A DNA stretch of 64,000 nucleotides from Branchiostoma floridae (lineage: Eukaryota; Chordata; Leptocardii; Amphioxiformes; Branchiostomatidae), in contig NC_049992.1 in the NCBI RefSeq assembly GCF_000003815.2, positions 7,952,344 through 8,016,343 on the forward strand. The letters run 5' to 3'. The translations under genes and the position numbers were made by a program. The notes beneath the pieces are model-generated. The model was not told the origin of the DNA and ran no database searches. It saw only the letters and a program-made list of their open reading frames with translations. This document shows positions 53,774 through 63,050 of this stretch, piece by piece (the stretch's first letter is position 1; each line of letters begins with the position of its first letter).

Positions 53774-56700
53774 TATTTCATGGAGGTAACAAACTCTCGT
53801 GTGTGTATTTAAGGTTGGGGTCATGCCCGGGAACGGTGGACCCTTTACTTACACAAACCACGAGATGTTTGAAGGGCTGGAAGTTATACAAGCTGCAAAG
53901 GTGGGTACAAATAGATATGTTCTGGCGCCACAGAAATAGTTCAAAGCAAAGCCGAACAGGATAAACGCTGACTTTGAATTTGTTTTCCAGCAATATGTTT
54001 AAAATCTAGTAAAGCAAGAGCCCATGAAAAGAAGGGAGCTCGTAGACGTCCTTCATGAACATTTCTTATAGTAAACAGCTAAACTACGTTCAGATGGAAC
54101 AAAGAAGCATCTGTATCTGTATCTGTATCTGTATCTATATAGCCGGTATAACCGTCGTTCGGCGTAACACACCAGCTTCGCAGGCGCGCGGCACGGCAGC
54201 AGCTGGTTATATTACACCGAACGACCCGTCACATCTAGCTTTTGCACATCTATCTGCAAGCGTTCTTTAAAACTTCCAAGAGAAGATGCCCCTACATGAT
54301 GCATCATTGACTTGTCGGCTGCCCTACTGCAGGCTTTATCAGATTTGAATGACCAGTCACTTAGAGCACGTGACCTCACAGGGCCGTGACGTCAGCAATT
54401 GGTCAAAAGTGACAGGATGTTAATGTTTAGCACTGTGATTTCCAGCTAGCGCAGCAAGGTGTAGTTTCTGTTGGCCATGTCGAGACATTCCTTACACTGA
54501 GCGAAAAGGGGCGTCGGTTCGTGCACGACTACTTCGGCCTGAAGCAGGAACTGTTCTTTGAGTACACGCATCTCGTGTGCAGGACGGCAGTGACTGGTAT
54601 GTCAGTATAAACTTAAAACTAGTATCATTTTCACCAAATAGCAGCTACTCAAGCAACTATATATGATGTTGGAAACGGCCAGACGTTTCAGGCAGCATCT
54701 TATACTTTCCGCCGGTGACACTGAGCAGATCTGTTGCAGAGCAGGTTTTGTACCCTAATTATGGATTTGAATATAGTAAAGGTGTGGAGACAAATGTAAG
54801 ATAAACTGCAGAAATGTTTGCGGTGGTTTCATGTTCGCGGTTTTCGCGGTGGCAGCTTCACCGCGAACATGTTTCAATTACAGTATGTGCCGCATCGAAA
54901 AAAATTACAGCGAACACCCTTGCGTACTTAAATCAATTCACGAAAAGGTTAATGCAAATGAGTCAATCCGCTCCTGTTGCTTGAGTACTCACTGACGAAA
55001 CTTAGTGGATGCTACCTGAAACGTCTGAAACCATATCCAGTTGCTATTTGGATTATCTCATTGTTACCTGGATGCCTAACCTTCATCAACTAGCTAGCTC
55101 AACCACACAGCTGTCTATTTTAGTCACCTGACCTAAACGAACCAATCACACATCCTCATTTTCCAGTTCTGTTGCAAATATGTTGACAGTTTCTGCAGGA
55201 GAAATGCTTCGGACGGACCCGAGCCACAAAGTACATGTAGACAACTGTCGGCTAAACTACCTAGACTGGTCTTGTAGGTACCAGACTGAATTAAACCAGA
55301 GACACTACAGGTTTGTTTTTATTCTTTTATCTTTCGATCTACGCATGTGATTTCCATAGCTATTCTTAATCGTACATGGGCCAGAGCAAAAATCGGTACC
55401 TCCGGGGTGGCAAATTCTCCTTGTGATTTTTTAATGTCTTAAACAAGGGGGAGGGTCAAACAATCAAACATATATATTTTTCAATGAAAATCTACAGGCT
55501 AGTAGAACCTGCTAAGAGGATCACAAAAATATCGATTGATTTTCGATATCATGATTCAACGCAAAATTATGGCCACCTAAAATCGGATTTTTTGTGTAAT
55601 TTTCTTCATAGGACCCAGCCACATCTGATAAAACATGCCTGATAGACGATCATGATTGACTTGTGCATGTGTTCAATTTTCAGTTCTATCATGTTTCTGA
55701 ATGACGACTTCACAGGAGGCCAGTTCTTCTTTGCGCACAGCGGCAGTCATACTGCGCAGGTAATCCATACACGAATAACAGAACACTGCATTTAGCCAAT
55801 ACACTGAGAAATTGTACTTTTTACGGACACTCGAAATGTCGTACAATGAAGAAGTTCTTGTCAAAAGACAAAAACAATGACTAGTTCACATACCTTACAT
55901 TTAATACAGAAACGTTTCTGTTACATTTTTCATTTCTTTGAATTTAAGATTTTTAGTCATGAATTCAACTCTTCAATCCATTAAAGATACTACGTTAAAG
56001 ATATATTCAATATACAACTAGGTTAGGAATGTGTCGTTCGTCCGTCTAGTCTACGAGGACCTTGATTTCGCCTTGTGTGTACATGTATTGTGCGTCCCAA
56101 TAGATATGCACATACTTTGCACGCCTTGAGTGCTGTACTCTATATTAGAGAGCAAGAACAATTTTTGAATGAAGAGACTCTTTTTACACATTCACAACTT
56201 TATTTTCACCGACGTTTGGGTGACCGATGAAGCTGCGACTGAAGAAGCTAACAGTAAAGAAGAAGATGAAACCCTTCGCGACTGACAAGTTTAAAGATCC
56301 CATGGTCAGTGAAAAGTATCAACTAAAACTACAGAATAGATTCCAGTTGCTACAAGATATGGGACAAGACGTGGAAACCCAGTGGTCACTCTTTAAAGAA
56401 ACGGTCACGAAAAGCGCGGAGGAAACCATAGGGAGAAGACGTGGCTCAAGGAAAGAGCAGTGGATCAAGGACCATACCTGGGACCTGATTGATAAAAGAA
56501 AAAAGATGAAGGGGGAAAGAGACAGAGCTAGGTCTGAAGAAGAGAAGGAAACGACAAAACACCTGTACCGTGACTTGGACCGTCAAGTAAAGAAGAGTTG
56601 TCGCGCAGATAAAAGGCAGTGGCTGGAAAAGAAAGGTGCTGAGGCGGAGGAAGCAGCTCAGAAAAACGATGCTAGGACCCTGTACCGCTTGGTGAGGGAA

Positions 56701-58836
56701 GTCAGTGGTAGTTGGAACAGCTCAAGTGCCCCTATCAAGGACAAGTGCGGGAAAACTCTCCTAACTACAGAAGAACAGGACATGAGATGGATGGAGCACT
56801 TCCAGGAAACTCTAAACCAGCCAAACCCAGACACCCTGTTTGACTTCCAGGCAGAAGAACCAGCAGAGGATCTGGATGTTTGTGAAGAAATGATCAGTAT
56901 GGATGAGACTTTTCAAGCCCTTAAAGGTATGAAGAACAACAAGGCAGCAGGACTGGATGAGATCTCGGCAGAGATGCTCAAGCACGGTGGGGAGAGCACA
57001 GTGGAGATGCTAAACAGGCTGATGAACCGTTGCTGGCAGGATGAGCAGGTCCCCAGGGATTGGCAAGATGGTGTCATAGTAAAACTCCCCAAGAAAGGGA
57101 ACCTCTCGGACTGCAACAACTGGCGGGGCATCACTCTTCTGTCAATCCCGGGAAAAGTGTTCTGTGCGGTGCTTCTGAGAAGGTTGAAGAAAGCTGTGGA
57201 TTGCAAACTGCGAGAGGAGCAAGCGGGGTTTCGCAGTAACCGCTCGTGCACAGAACAAATCTTCACACTCCGTAACATTGTTGAACAATGTCTTGAATAC
57301 CAAACACCACTAGTGCTGAACTTCATAGACTTTAAAAAGGCATTTGACAGTATTCATAGAACATCTCTCTGGAATATTGCTCGTTCATATGGTATACCAA
57401 AACAGTTCGTTAATATATTTAAGAGCCTTTACGCAAACTCAAGATGTTGTGTCAGGACAGAGGGAGGAACAACAGATTTCTTTGACATTGTCACGGGCGT
57501 CAGGCAAGGATGCATCCTTTCCCCGTTCCTGTTTCTGCTGACCATCGACTTTGTCTTGAAGAAGACTACAGAAGATGGTAGAGAGGGGGTGAGATGGAAC
57601 GGAGAGGAGAGACTAGCAGACCTTGACTTTGCAGATGACCTAGCCCTACTGTCTGAGACCAACCAGGACTTACAAAACCTGACAACAAAACTGGAACAGT
57701 TCTCTGGGAAGGTTGGACTGCGGGTGAGCACAGAGAAAACCAAGGCAATGGAAGTGGTACATAACATCAACCATCCACCACTGAACATCAGCGTCAACAA
57801 CAACCAGGTTGAGATAGTGGACCAGTTCACCTACCTTGGCAGCGTGGTCAGCAACAGTGGTGACGTAGAGCCGGATATCAACTGCAGAATCGGAAAGGCG
57901 GCTGCGGTATTCCGGAGGATGCGCAAGGTTTGGTCAACCAGCACCATCGATCTGGATACAAAGCTCCGCCTGTACAACAGCATAGTCCTGCCCACAGCAG
58001 TATATGCCAGTGAGACATGGAAGTCTTCAGCTAGACTGAACAAGAAGTTAGATGTGTTCCACCAGAGGAACTTGAGGAAGATCCTAAAAGTGAGATGGCA
58101 AGAGCACATCACCAACGAGGAAATACTCAGAAGGGCCAACTCCCAACCCTTAAGTAAAATCATCACAGGGAAGAGGATGCAGCTGGCAGGGCACATCCTG
58201 CGCCTACCGAACCATAGGTATTCCAAGACAGCCATGACTTGGATTCCTACAGGTGGAAAACGGAAAAGAGGCAGACCCAAAAATACATGGAGAAGGACTT
58301 TCACTGAGGATCTGAAAAGAGCTGGCATCCCTTGGGTACAGGCAGAAATGGCTGCAAACGACAGAGGACGATGGAAGCTTGCTGCCTTATGTGCCTTACG
58401 GCACGGGAAGACCTAAGGTCTAAGGTAAGGTTGGGTGACCGTCTGTCACCTTCCTCAGGGCAATTCTGACTGGTTTACATTCTAGCGGAGCAATATGTGT
58501 GTCACTGGTTATACAAAAGCGGTCATCAACCTAAGAGTCTCTGCATTAGGTGACATGATGAAACTATTCAGGGTAGAACATGAATTATTTCCTTTGTAAC
58601 CCATCCAGGCTACTGTGCAGCCCAAGTGTGGCAGGCTAGTAGCGTTTTCTTCCGGCCCGGAGAACCCTCACGGCGTGCAGGCCGTGCTGAAGGGCAGGCG
58701 GTGTGTGCTCGCCATGTGGTACACGCTGGACAAACAATACGAAGAGCTGTCCCACCACAAGGCCAGGGAACTGGTCGACTCCTTACTGAAGCACGAGGGA
58801 CAAAAGAGCAACGAAAAAAGGAATGATGAACTGTAG
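51803..58836 (+). CDS. Compact ER prolyl 3-hydroxylase (leprecan family catalytic domain)
   Basis: Seven exons (51803-51869, 53034-53167, 53814-53900, 54446-54596, 55199-55310, 55684-55759, 58609-58836) join in frame to 284 codons plus TAG. Residues 1-20 look like a signal peptide. The rest aligns by recall with the C-terminal Fe(II)/2-oxoglutarate domain of prolyl 3-hydroxylases (P3H1-3), enzymes that hydroxylate the 3-position of proline in procollagen in the ER. Visible key residues: HVDNC gives iron ligands H159 and D161, NPHG gives H230, and R240, ten residues later, fits the 2-oxoglutarate contact. DDFTGGQFFF and CGRLVAFSSG are family landmarks. The C-terminus NDEL is an ER-retrieval signal like KDEL. 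Full-length vertebrate enzymes have about 700 residues with an N-terminal TPR-like region; none is seen here. The first exon rests on phase and splice-site fit; missing upstream exons are possible. Confidence 0.8.
51905..52155. repeat. Dispersed repeat shared with 41863-42118
   Basis: Carries an ATAATAATAATGAAG simple end, TTCGTGCCCGAGGGCTAATT and AGAGAAAAGTGGCTTTCTG. Lies in intron 1. Confidence 0.75.
52545..52945. repeat. Dispersed repeat family E, copy 3
   Basis: ATGGGAAAATATGTCCTGTGG, AGTGACACTAGTGAAG, GCATTAAATTTGGAGTTTA and AGAGGATGTCATCC mark it as related to 47925-48360. It lies in intron 1. Confidence 0.65.
53034..53167 (+). CDS. Prolyl hydroxylase exon 2
   Basis: Acceptor CTTTCCAG, donor GTGAGC, phase 1 to 0. 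Encodes AQSHSGDMPGVTVAMGPEDL and KGEKRVLAEGMATQGECDMM, matching the start of the catalytic region of the family (KKRVLLDG-type stretch followed by ECR/ECD). Confidence 0.85.
53306..53480 (+). mobile_element. LINE 3'-end fragment
   Basis: The frame GRPRLTYIDQLARDVGL, then DRDVWKERVDLVR is the typical C-terminus of a non-LTR reverse-transcriptase polyprotein, ending in a (GAT)n tail at about 53461-53476. It is 5'-truncated, with no RT domain left, and lies in intron 2. Confidence 0.75.
53727..53771. repeat. (CA)n microsatellite
   Basis: An uninterrupted run of about 22 CA units in intron 2, about 40 bp before exon 3. Confidence 0.97.
53814..53900 (+). CDS. Prolyl hydroxylase exon 3
   Basis: 87 bp, phase 0-0, with donor GTGGGT. 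Encodes VGVMPGNGGPFTYTNHEMFE and GLEVIQAAK, corresponding to the SPHTPNEKF-like segment of the family. Confidence 0.85.
54105..54235 (+). repeat. Dispersed repeat with (ATCTGT)n start
   Basis: (ATCTGT)n, then ATATAGCCGGTATAACCG and CAGCTGGTTATATTACACCG, the same family as 19078-19185 in the opposite orientation. It lies in intron 3. Confidence 0.75.
54446..54596 (+). CDS. Prolyl hydroxylase exon 4
   Basis: Acceptor GATTTCCAG, donor GTATGT, phase 0 to 1. Encodes LTLSEKGRRFVHDYFGLK, then FFEYTHLVCRTAVT, matching the family stretch YFSYSHLVCRTAI. Confidence 0.9.
54675..54717 (-). ncRNA. Hammerhead-like motif, decayed
   Basis: The minus strand keeps GAAACGTCTGGCC and half of helix II (GATGCTGCCT), but the CTGANGA core is changed to CGGCGGA. 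It faces the intact-looking motif at 54989-55028 in the opposite orientation. Confidence 0.3.
54804..54894. mobile_element. MITE, family C, short copy
   Basis: The arms ATGTTTGCGGTGGTTTCATG and TTCACCGCGAACATG run inward from AACTGCAGAAATG and CAATTACAGTA. It is nested between the two hammerhead-like motifs in intron 4. Confidence 0.65.
54989..55028 (+). ncRNA. Hammerhead-ribozyme-like motif
   Basis: Helix-I strand TCA, core CTGACGA, helix II with TAGT / GCTA around the loop GGAT, core GAAA, cleavage-type CGTC, helix-I partner TGA. All core bases are conserved. It lies on the sense strand of intron 4, so it is transcribed with the host gene. Helix III is only ACGT and would have to form between two RNA molecules. 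Confidence 0.45.
55199..55310 (+). CDS. Prolyl hydroxylase exon 5, iron-binding HxD
   Basis: Acceptor TTTCTGCAG, donor GTTTGT, phase 1 to 2. Encodes SHKVHVDNCRLNYLDWSC, with the first two iron ligands. Confidence 0.92.
55684..55759 (+). CDS. Prolyl hydroxylase exon 6
   Basis: Acceptor ATTTTCAG, donor GTAATC, phase 2 to 0. Encodes SIMFLNDDFTGGQFFFAHSG, the family's YLN-DF-GG-FYF strand pair. Confidence 0.92.
56210..56226 (-). ncRNA. Left part of a hammerhead-like repeat split by a LINE
   Basis: On the minus strand this is the 3' half of the motif (CGGTCACCCAAACGTC); the 5' half with the intact CTGAGGA core is at 58431-58462. TTGGGTGACCG occurs on both sides of the LINE and is its target-site duplication. 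The core GAAA is CAAA here, so the unsplit motif was already defective. Confidence 0.5.
56227..58416 (+). CDS. LINE reverse transcriptase (endonuclease-less remnant)
   Basis: A 729-codon frame without stops. Residues 1-240 are a charged linker. Reverse-transcriptase landmarks follow: KAAGLDEISAEML near 246, NWRGITLLSIPGKV near 298, FIDFKKAFDSI near 366, VTGVRQGCILSPFLF and catalytic FADD at 468-471. The C-terminal part has GKRKRGRPKNTWRR near 677 and ends in DRGRWKLAALC, a common tail in RTE-like and related LINEs. The first ATG is the very first codon after the target duplication, so it is accidental and not the element's own start. The lack of stops suggests a recent insertion. With no apurinic endonuclease domain it is not autonomous. 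Confidence 0.92.
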   Translation: MKLRLKKLTVKKKMKPFATDKFKDPMVSEKYQLKLQNRFQLLQDMGQDVETQWSLFKETVTKSAEETIGRRRGSRKEQWIKDHTWDLIDKRKKMKGERDRARSEEEKETTKHLYRDLDRQVKKSCRADKRQWLEKKGAEAEEAAQKNDARTLYRLVREVSGSWNSSSAPIKDKCGKTLLTTEEQDMRWMEHFQETLNQPNPDTLFDFQAEEPAEDLDVCEEMISMDETFQALKGMKNNKAAGLDEISAEMLKHGGESTVEMLNRLMNRCWQDEQVPRDWQDGVIVKLPKKGNLSDCNNWRGITLLSIPGKVFCAVLLRRLKKAVDCKLREEQAGFRSNRSCTEQIFTLRNIVEQCLEYQTPLVLNFIDFKKAFDSIHRTSLWNIARSYGIPKQFVNIFKSLYANSRCCVRTEGGTTDFFDIVTGVRQGCILSPFLFLLTIDFVLKKTTEDGREGVRWNGEERLADLDFADDLALLSETNQDLQNLTTKLEQFSGKVGLRVSTEKTKAMEVVHNINHPPLNISVNNNQVEIVDQFTYLGSVVSNSGDVEPDINCRIGKAAAVFRRMRKVWSTSTIDLDTKLRLYNSIVLPTAVYASETWKSSARLNKKLDVFHQRNLRKILKVRWQEHITNEEILRRANSQPLSKIITGKRMQLAGHILRLPNHRYSKTAMTWIPTGGKRKRGRPKNTWRRTFTEDLKRAGIPWVQAEMAANDRGRWKLAALCALRHGKT
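56227..58430 (+). mobile_element. 5'-truncated LINE insertion
   Basis: 2204 bp bounded by the 11-bp direct repeat TTGGGTGACCG (56216-56226 and 58431-58441). The 3' end after the stop is only 14 bp of CTAAGGT-type simple repeat. Together with the short tail this resembles RTE-type LINEs; the clade is not certain. The upstream endonuclease region is missing, as expected for 5' truncation. Located in intron 6 in the sense orientation. Confidence 0.9.
58431..58462 (-). ncRNA. Right part of the split hammerhead-like motif
   Basis: Minus strand: GCC, core CTGAGGA, then a six-pair helix II GGTGAC / GTCACC around AGACG, the cleanest stem of the set. The GCC strand of helix I pairs with GGT beyond the LINE. 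Confidence 0.5.
58609..58836 (+). CDS. Prolyl hydroxylase exon 7, C-terminus with NDEL
   Basis: Acceptor AACCCATCCAG, phase 0. Encodes VQPKCGRLVAFSSGPENPHG and VQAVLKGRRCVLAMWYTLD: third iron ligand and 2-oxoglutarate-binding Arg. A Lys/Glu-rich stretch ends in RNDEL and TAG. Confidence 0.95.
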   Translation, partial: ATVQPKCGRLVAFSSGPENPHGVQAVLKGRRCVLAMWYTLDKQYEELSHHKARELVDSLLKHEGQKSNEKRNDEL

Positions 58837-58900
58837 TTCTTTTGCTGCATATTGGAGATTTGTGATTTATCTTTGTGGACGGCTGGGCCGACTGTGTCGA

Positions 58901-58906
58901 ATTAAA
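58901..58906 (+). promoter_or_regulatory. Possible poly-A signal
   Basis: ATTAAA lies 65 bp after the prolyl-hydroxylase stop, at a plausible distance for a short 3' UTR. Confidence 0.45.
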
Positions 58907-60239
58907 AGGACCATTGATCCATTCAATGTCTCATGTTTTCATCCATTCATGTGATCATTCATTCGTACATTTCTTCCTTAGAATTTGATTTCGTTACTGG
59001 CTGGTGGACATTTTTAAATAGTTCCCTGGGAGAAAAAAATTACACATCGCTAGATGGCGCTTGTGAACAGAGTAATTAATCAACAATCGTTGATATGAAA
59101 TCTATGAAAAAGTAGGGACATTTACGGTATAAACAAATTTATCATAAAGACATAATTGTAACAACTTAATCCTGATTCCAAGAGTAAGTGTGTGTCAGTC
59201 AGTACCTCACGAGCTGACTATTGCTTTTGGCCAAGTTGGCAACTTTTTAGTTTCCTTTTTTTTAATAGGAGCGAATTCCTCAAGTTGAAGTTAGCCTGCT
59301 GTGTTTACACAATCTCTCACTGGCTATCGGGTGGTGGCAACTGTAAGGCTGGCCGCTAGAAACGCAATTTTAGCCAGGTTGCTTTATTTGTAGTCACCTC
59401 TATGCTCTACCATCCGGATCCTAGTCAGATTTCCGCGGCTCCCGTACTCAGCGATCCAACTCAACAACTCAACTCATTTTTAGGGAGTGAGTTTTGGAGC
59501 CACGGTAAACTAAACAAGGTTGCACTCAGCTTAAGCTCCGGCGTTTTGTAAGCTAGAACAAGATCTGATTAGGTGTCTGTTAAGAAACAAAACATCAATA
59601 TGACTACTATAACAGTGAACAGTGCATGATATGCTTCCCGGCCGTGGAAAATAGCGATTAGTAGTATCTCACTTATGCGGCTATTGCAGATCAATTGGGG
59701 GACAGCTAATCACTGTTTAGCCCTTAATACTTTGTCCTTGCCCCCGATAGATCTACTTACAAACTATTATACGGCAGACTATTATACGGCTACATTATGT
59801 GGATGATCAAGAGCGATGTTCCCTCTGTAGTGAGGTACAGCTACGTTATCATCATCATCAACATGGCTGCCGCTGACCAAGAACGCCATGACAGCACAGT
59901 TCGACCTCGTTCCTACAAAGACTTTGGACCACCTTGAAGTTAGCAGCCGTTTCGGCAGCCGATTCCAGCAGCCGATTCCAGCAGCCGATTCGAGCTATGG
60001 TAAAGCTAGCATCCGATTCGAACACATCACTATTTATCATTATTTTCTTATTTATCCCATTTATCAGATTTTCCCAGTAAAAAAGGGACCTAAATGAATA
60101 GAACAACGCTTCCTTGATGACGTTGGTGAATAATTTTAAAGTCAGGATATTTTAGAAGGACAAAAAAGGAGAAAAATAAAGAAAATGATCATAAGAGCGT
60201 CCTCTGTTGACAATAGTGGAAACTGCAGGTAATCTTAAG
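58907..60239. other. Intergenic stretch, no gene seen
   Basis: Contains the partner of the 47400 repeat at about 59300-59390, a small triplication of CAGCCGATTC near 59955-59990, and otherwise AT-rich sequence. Confidence 0.4.
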
Positions 60240-60342
60240 CTGCAGGTCATGATGGCTAAAAGTATTTTTTAAACTACTGATAGCTAACGATCTATTACGT
60301 CTTAGAAAAATTTAAATCTTACCTACTAGATTTGATTAACCT

Positions 60343-60442
60343 NNNNNNNNNNNNNNNNNNNNNNNNNNNNNNNNNNNNNNNNNNNNNNNNNNNNNNNNNN
60401 NNNNNNNNNNNNNNNNNNNNNNNNNNNNNNNNNNNNNNNNNN
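60343..60442. other. Assembly gap (100 N)
   Basis: Exactly 100 N, a conventional size for a gap of unknown length. Confidence 0.99.
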
Positions 60443-61453
60443 AGTCTAGCACTTTTTACAAAAGTTTCAAATTTTACTGCCCAGATTTAATTAACCTCCC
60501 ACAGGGACACTAATAGGGTAAAAGATAGTAGGATTTCAAACTTCCCGCCACAAATGCTAATATAGTAGAGACGGACTTTTTGTTACTAAACTAAATGAGG
60601 CAGGTAAACTTCAAAGGTCAGCTATGATAGCTAACAGTCTAGCACTTCTTACAAAAGTTTCAAATTTTACCTGCCAGATTTAATTCACCTTCCACAGGGA
60701 CACTAATTGGGCACAAGATACAAGGATTTCAAACTTCCCGCCACTATTGCTAATGTAGCAGATACGGACTTTTTGTTACTAAACTAAATGAGGCAGGTAA
60801 ACTTCAAATATCACTAATGAGACCTAACAGTCTAGCACTTCTTACAAAAGTTTCAAATTTTACCTGCCAGATTTAATTAACCTTCCACAGGGACACTAAT
60901 TGGGTACTAGATACTAGGATTTCAAACTTCCCGCCACTATTGCTAATGTAGCAGAGACGGACTTTCTGTTACTAAACTAAATGAGGCAGGTAAACTTTGA
61001 AGGTCAGCTATGATAACTAACAGTCTAGCACTTCGTACAAAAGTTTTAAATTTTACCTGCCGGATTTAATTAACCTCCCACAGGGACACAAATGAATTAC
61101 AAGATACTAGGATTTCAAACTTCCCGCCACTATTGCTAATGTAGTAGAGACGGACTTTCTGTTACTAAACTAAATGAAGCAGGTAAACTTTGAAGGTCAG
61201 CTATGATAGCTAACAGTCTAGCACTTCTCTAGCACTAGTACTCCTTACAAAAGTTTTAAATTTTACCTGCCAGATTTAATTACCCTCCCAAAGGGACACT
61301 AATTGGGTACATTAGACTAGGATATGAAACTTCCCGCTACAAATGCTAATGTAGTAGAGACGGGCTTCTGTTACTAAACTAAATGAGGCAGGTAAACTTT
61401 GAAGGTCGGCTAAGATAGCTAATAGTCTAGCACTTCTTACAAAAGTTTTAAAT

Positions 61454-61553
61454 NNNNNNNNNNNNNNNNNNNNNNNNNNNNNNNNNNNNNNNNNNNNNNN
61501 NNNNNNNNNNNNNNNNNNNNNNNNNNNNNNNNNNNNNNNNNNNNNNNNNNNNN
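61454..61553. other. Assembly gap (100 N)
   Basis: Exactly 100 N inside the satellite. Confidence 0.99.
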
Positions 61554-62573
61554 ATGTAGCAGAGACGGGCTTTCTGTTACTAAACTAAATGAGGCAGGTA
61601 AACTTTAAAGGTCGGCTACGATAGCTAATAGTCTAGCACTTCTTACAAAGGTTTTAAATTTTACCTGCCAGATTTAATTACCCTCCCAAAGGGACACTAA
61701 TTGGGTACAAGATACTAGGATTTCAAACTTCCCGCCACAAATGCTAATGTAGTAGAGACGGGCTTTCTGTTACTAAACTAAATGAGGCAGGTAAACTTTG
61801 AAGGTCGGCTATGATAGCTAACAGTCTAGCACTTCTTACAAAAGTTTTAAATTTTACCTGCCAGATTTAATTAACCTTCCACAGGGACACTAATTGGGCA
61901 CAAGATACTAGGAATTCAAACTTCCCGCCACTATTGCTTATGTAGTAGACACGGGCTTTCAGTTACTAAACTAAATAAGGCAGGTAAACTTCAAAGGTCA
62001 GTAATGATAGCTAACAGTCTAGTACTTCTTACAAAAGTTTCAAATTTTACCTGCCAGATTTAATTAACCTCCCAAAGGGACACTAATTGTGTACATTAGA
62101 CTAGGATTTCAAACTTCCCGCCACAAATGCTAATGTAGTAGAGACGGGCTTTCTGTTACTAAACTAAATGAGGCAGGTAAACTTTGAAGGTCGGCTAAGA
62201 TAGCTAATAGTCTAGCACTTCTTACAAAAGTTTTAAATTTTACCTGCCAGATTTAATTAACCTCCCACAGGGACACTATTTGGGTACAAGATACTAGGAT
62301 TTCAAACTTCCCGCCACTATTGCTAATGTAGCAGAGACGGACTTTCTGTTACTAAACTAAATGAGGCAGGTAAACTTTGAAGGTCAGCTATAATAGCTAA
62401 CAGTCTAGCACTTCTTACAAAAGTTTTAAATTTTACCTGCCAGATTTAATTAACCTCCCACAAGGACACTAATAGGGTAACAGATACTAGGATTTCAAAC
62501 TTCCCGCCACAAATGCTAATGTAGTAGAGACGAACTTTCTGTTACTAAACTAAATGAGGCAGGTAGACTTTGA

Positions 62574-63050
62574 NNNNNNNNNNNNNNNNNNNNNNNNNNN
62601 NNNNNNNNNNNNNNNNNNNNNNNNNNNNNNNNNNNNNNNNNNNNNNNNNNNNNNNNNNNNNNNNNNNNNNNNNNNNNNNNNNNNNNNNNNNNNNNNNNNN
62701 NNNNNNNNNNNNNNNNNNNNNNNNNNNNNNNNNNNNNNNNNNNNNNNNNNNNNNNNNNNNNNNNNNNNNNNNNNNNNNNNNNNNNNNNNNNNNNNNNNNN
62801 NNNNNNNNNNNNNNNNNNNNNNNNNNNNNNNNNNNNNNNNNNNNNNNNNNNNNNNNNNNNNNNNNNNNNNNNNNNNNNNNNNNNNNNNNNNNNNNNNNNN
62901 NNNNNNNNNNNNNNNNNNNNNNNNNNNNNNNNNNNNNNNNNNNNNNNNNNNNNNNNNNNNNNNNNNNNNNNNNNNNNNNNNNNNNNNNNNNNNNNNNNNN
63001 NNNNNNNNNNNNNNNNNNNNNNNNNNNNNNNNNNNNNNNNNNNNNNNNNN
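62574..63050. other. Assembly gap (477 N)
   Basis: An estimated-length gap inside the satellite. The N-filled open frames here are artefacts. Confidence 0.99.

Noticed and set aside
56913-58328. Minus-strand frames of 133-165 codons
   Set aside because: They are antisense shadows of the LINE reverse-transcriptase frame.
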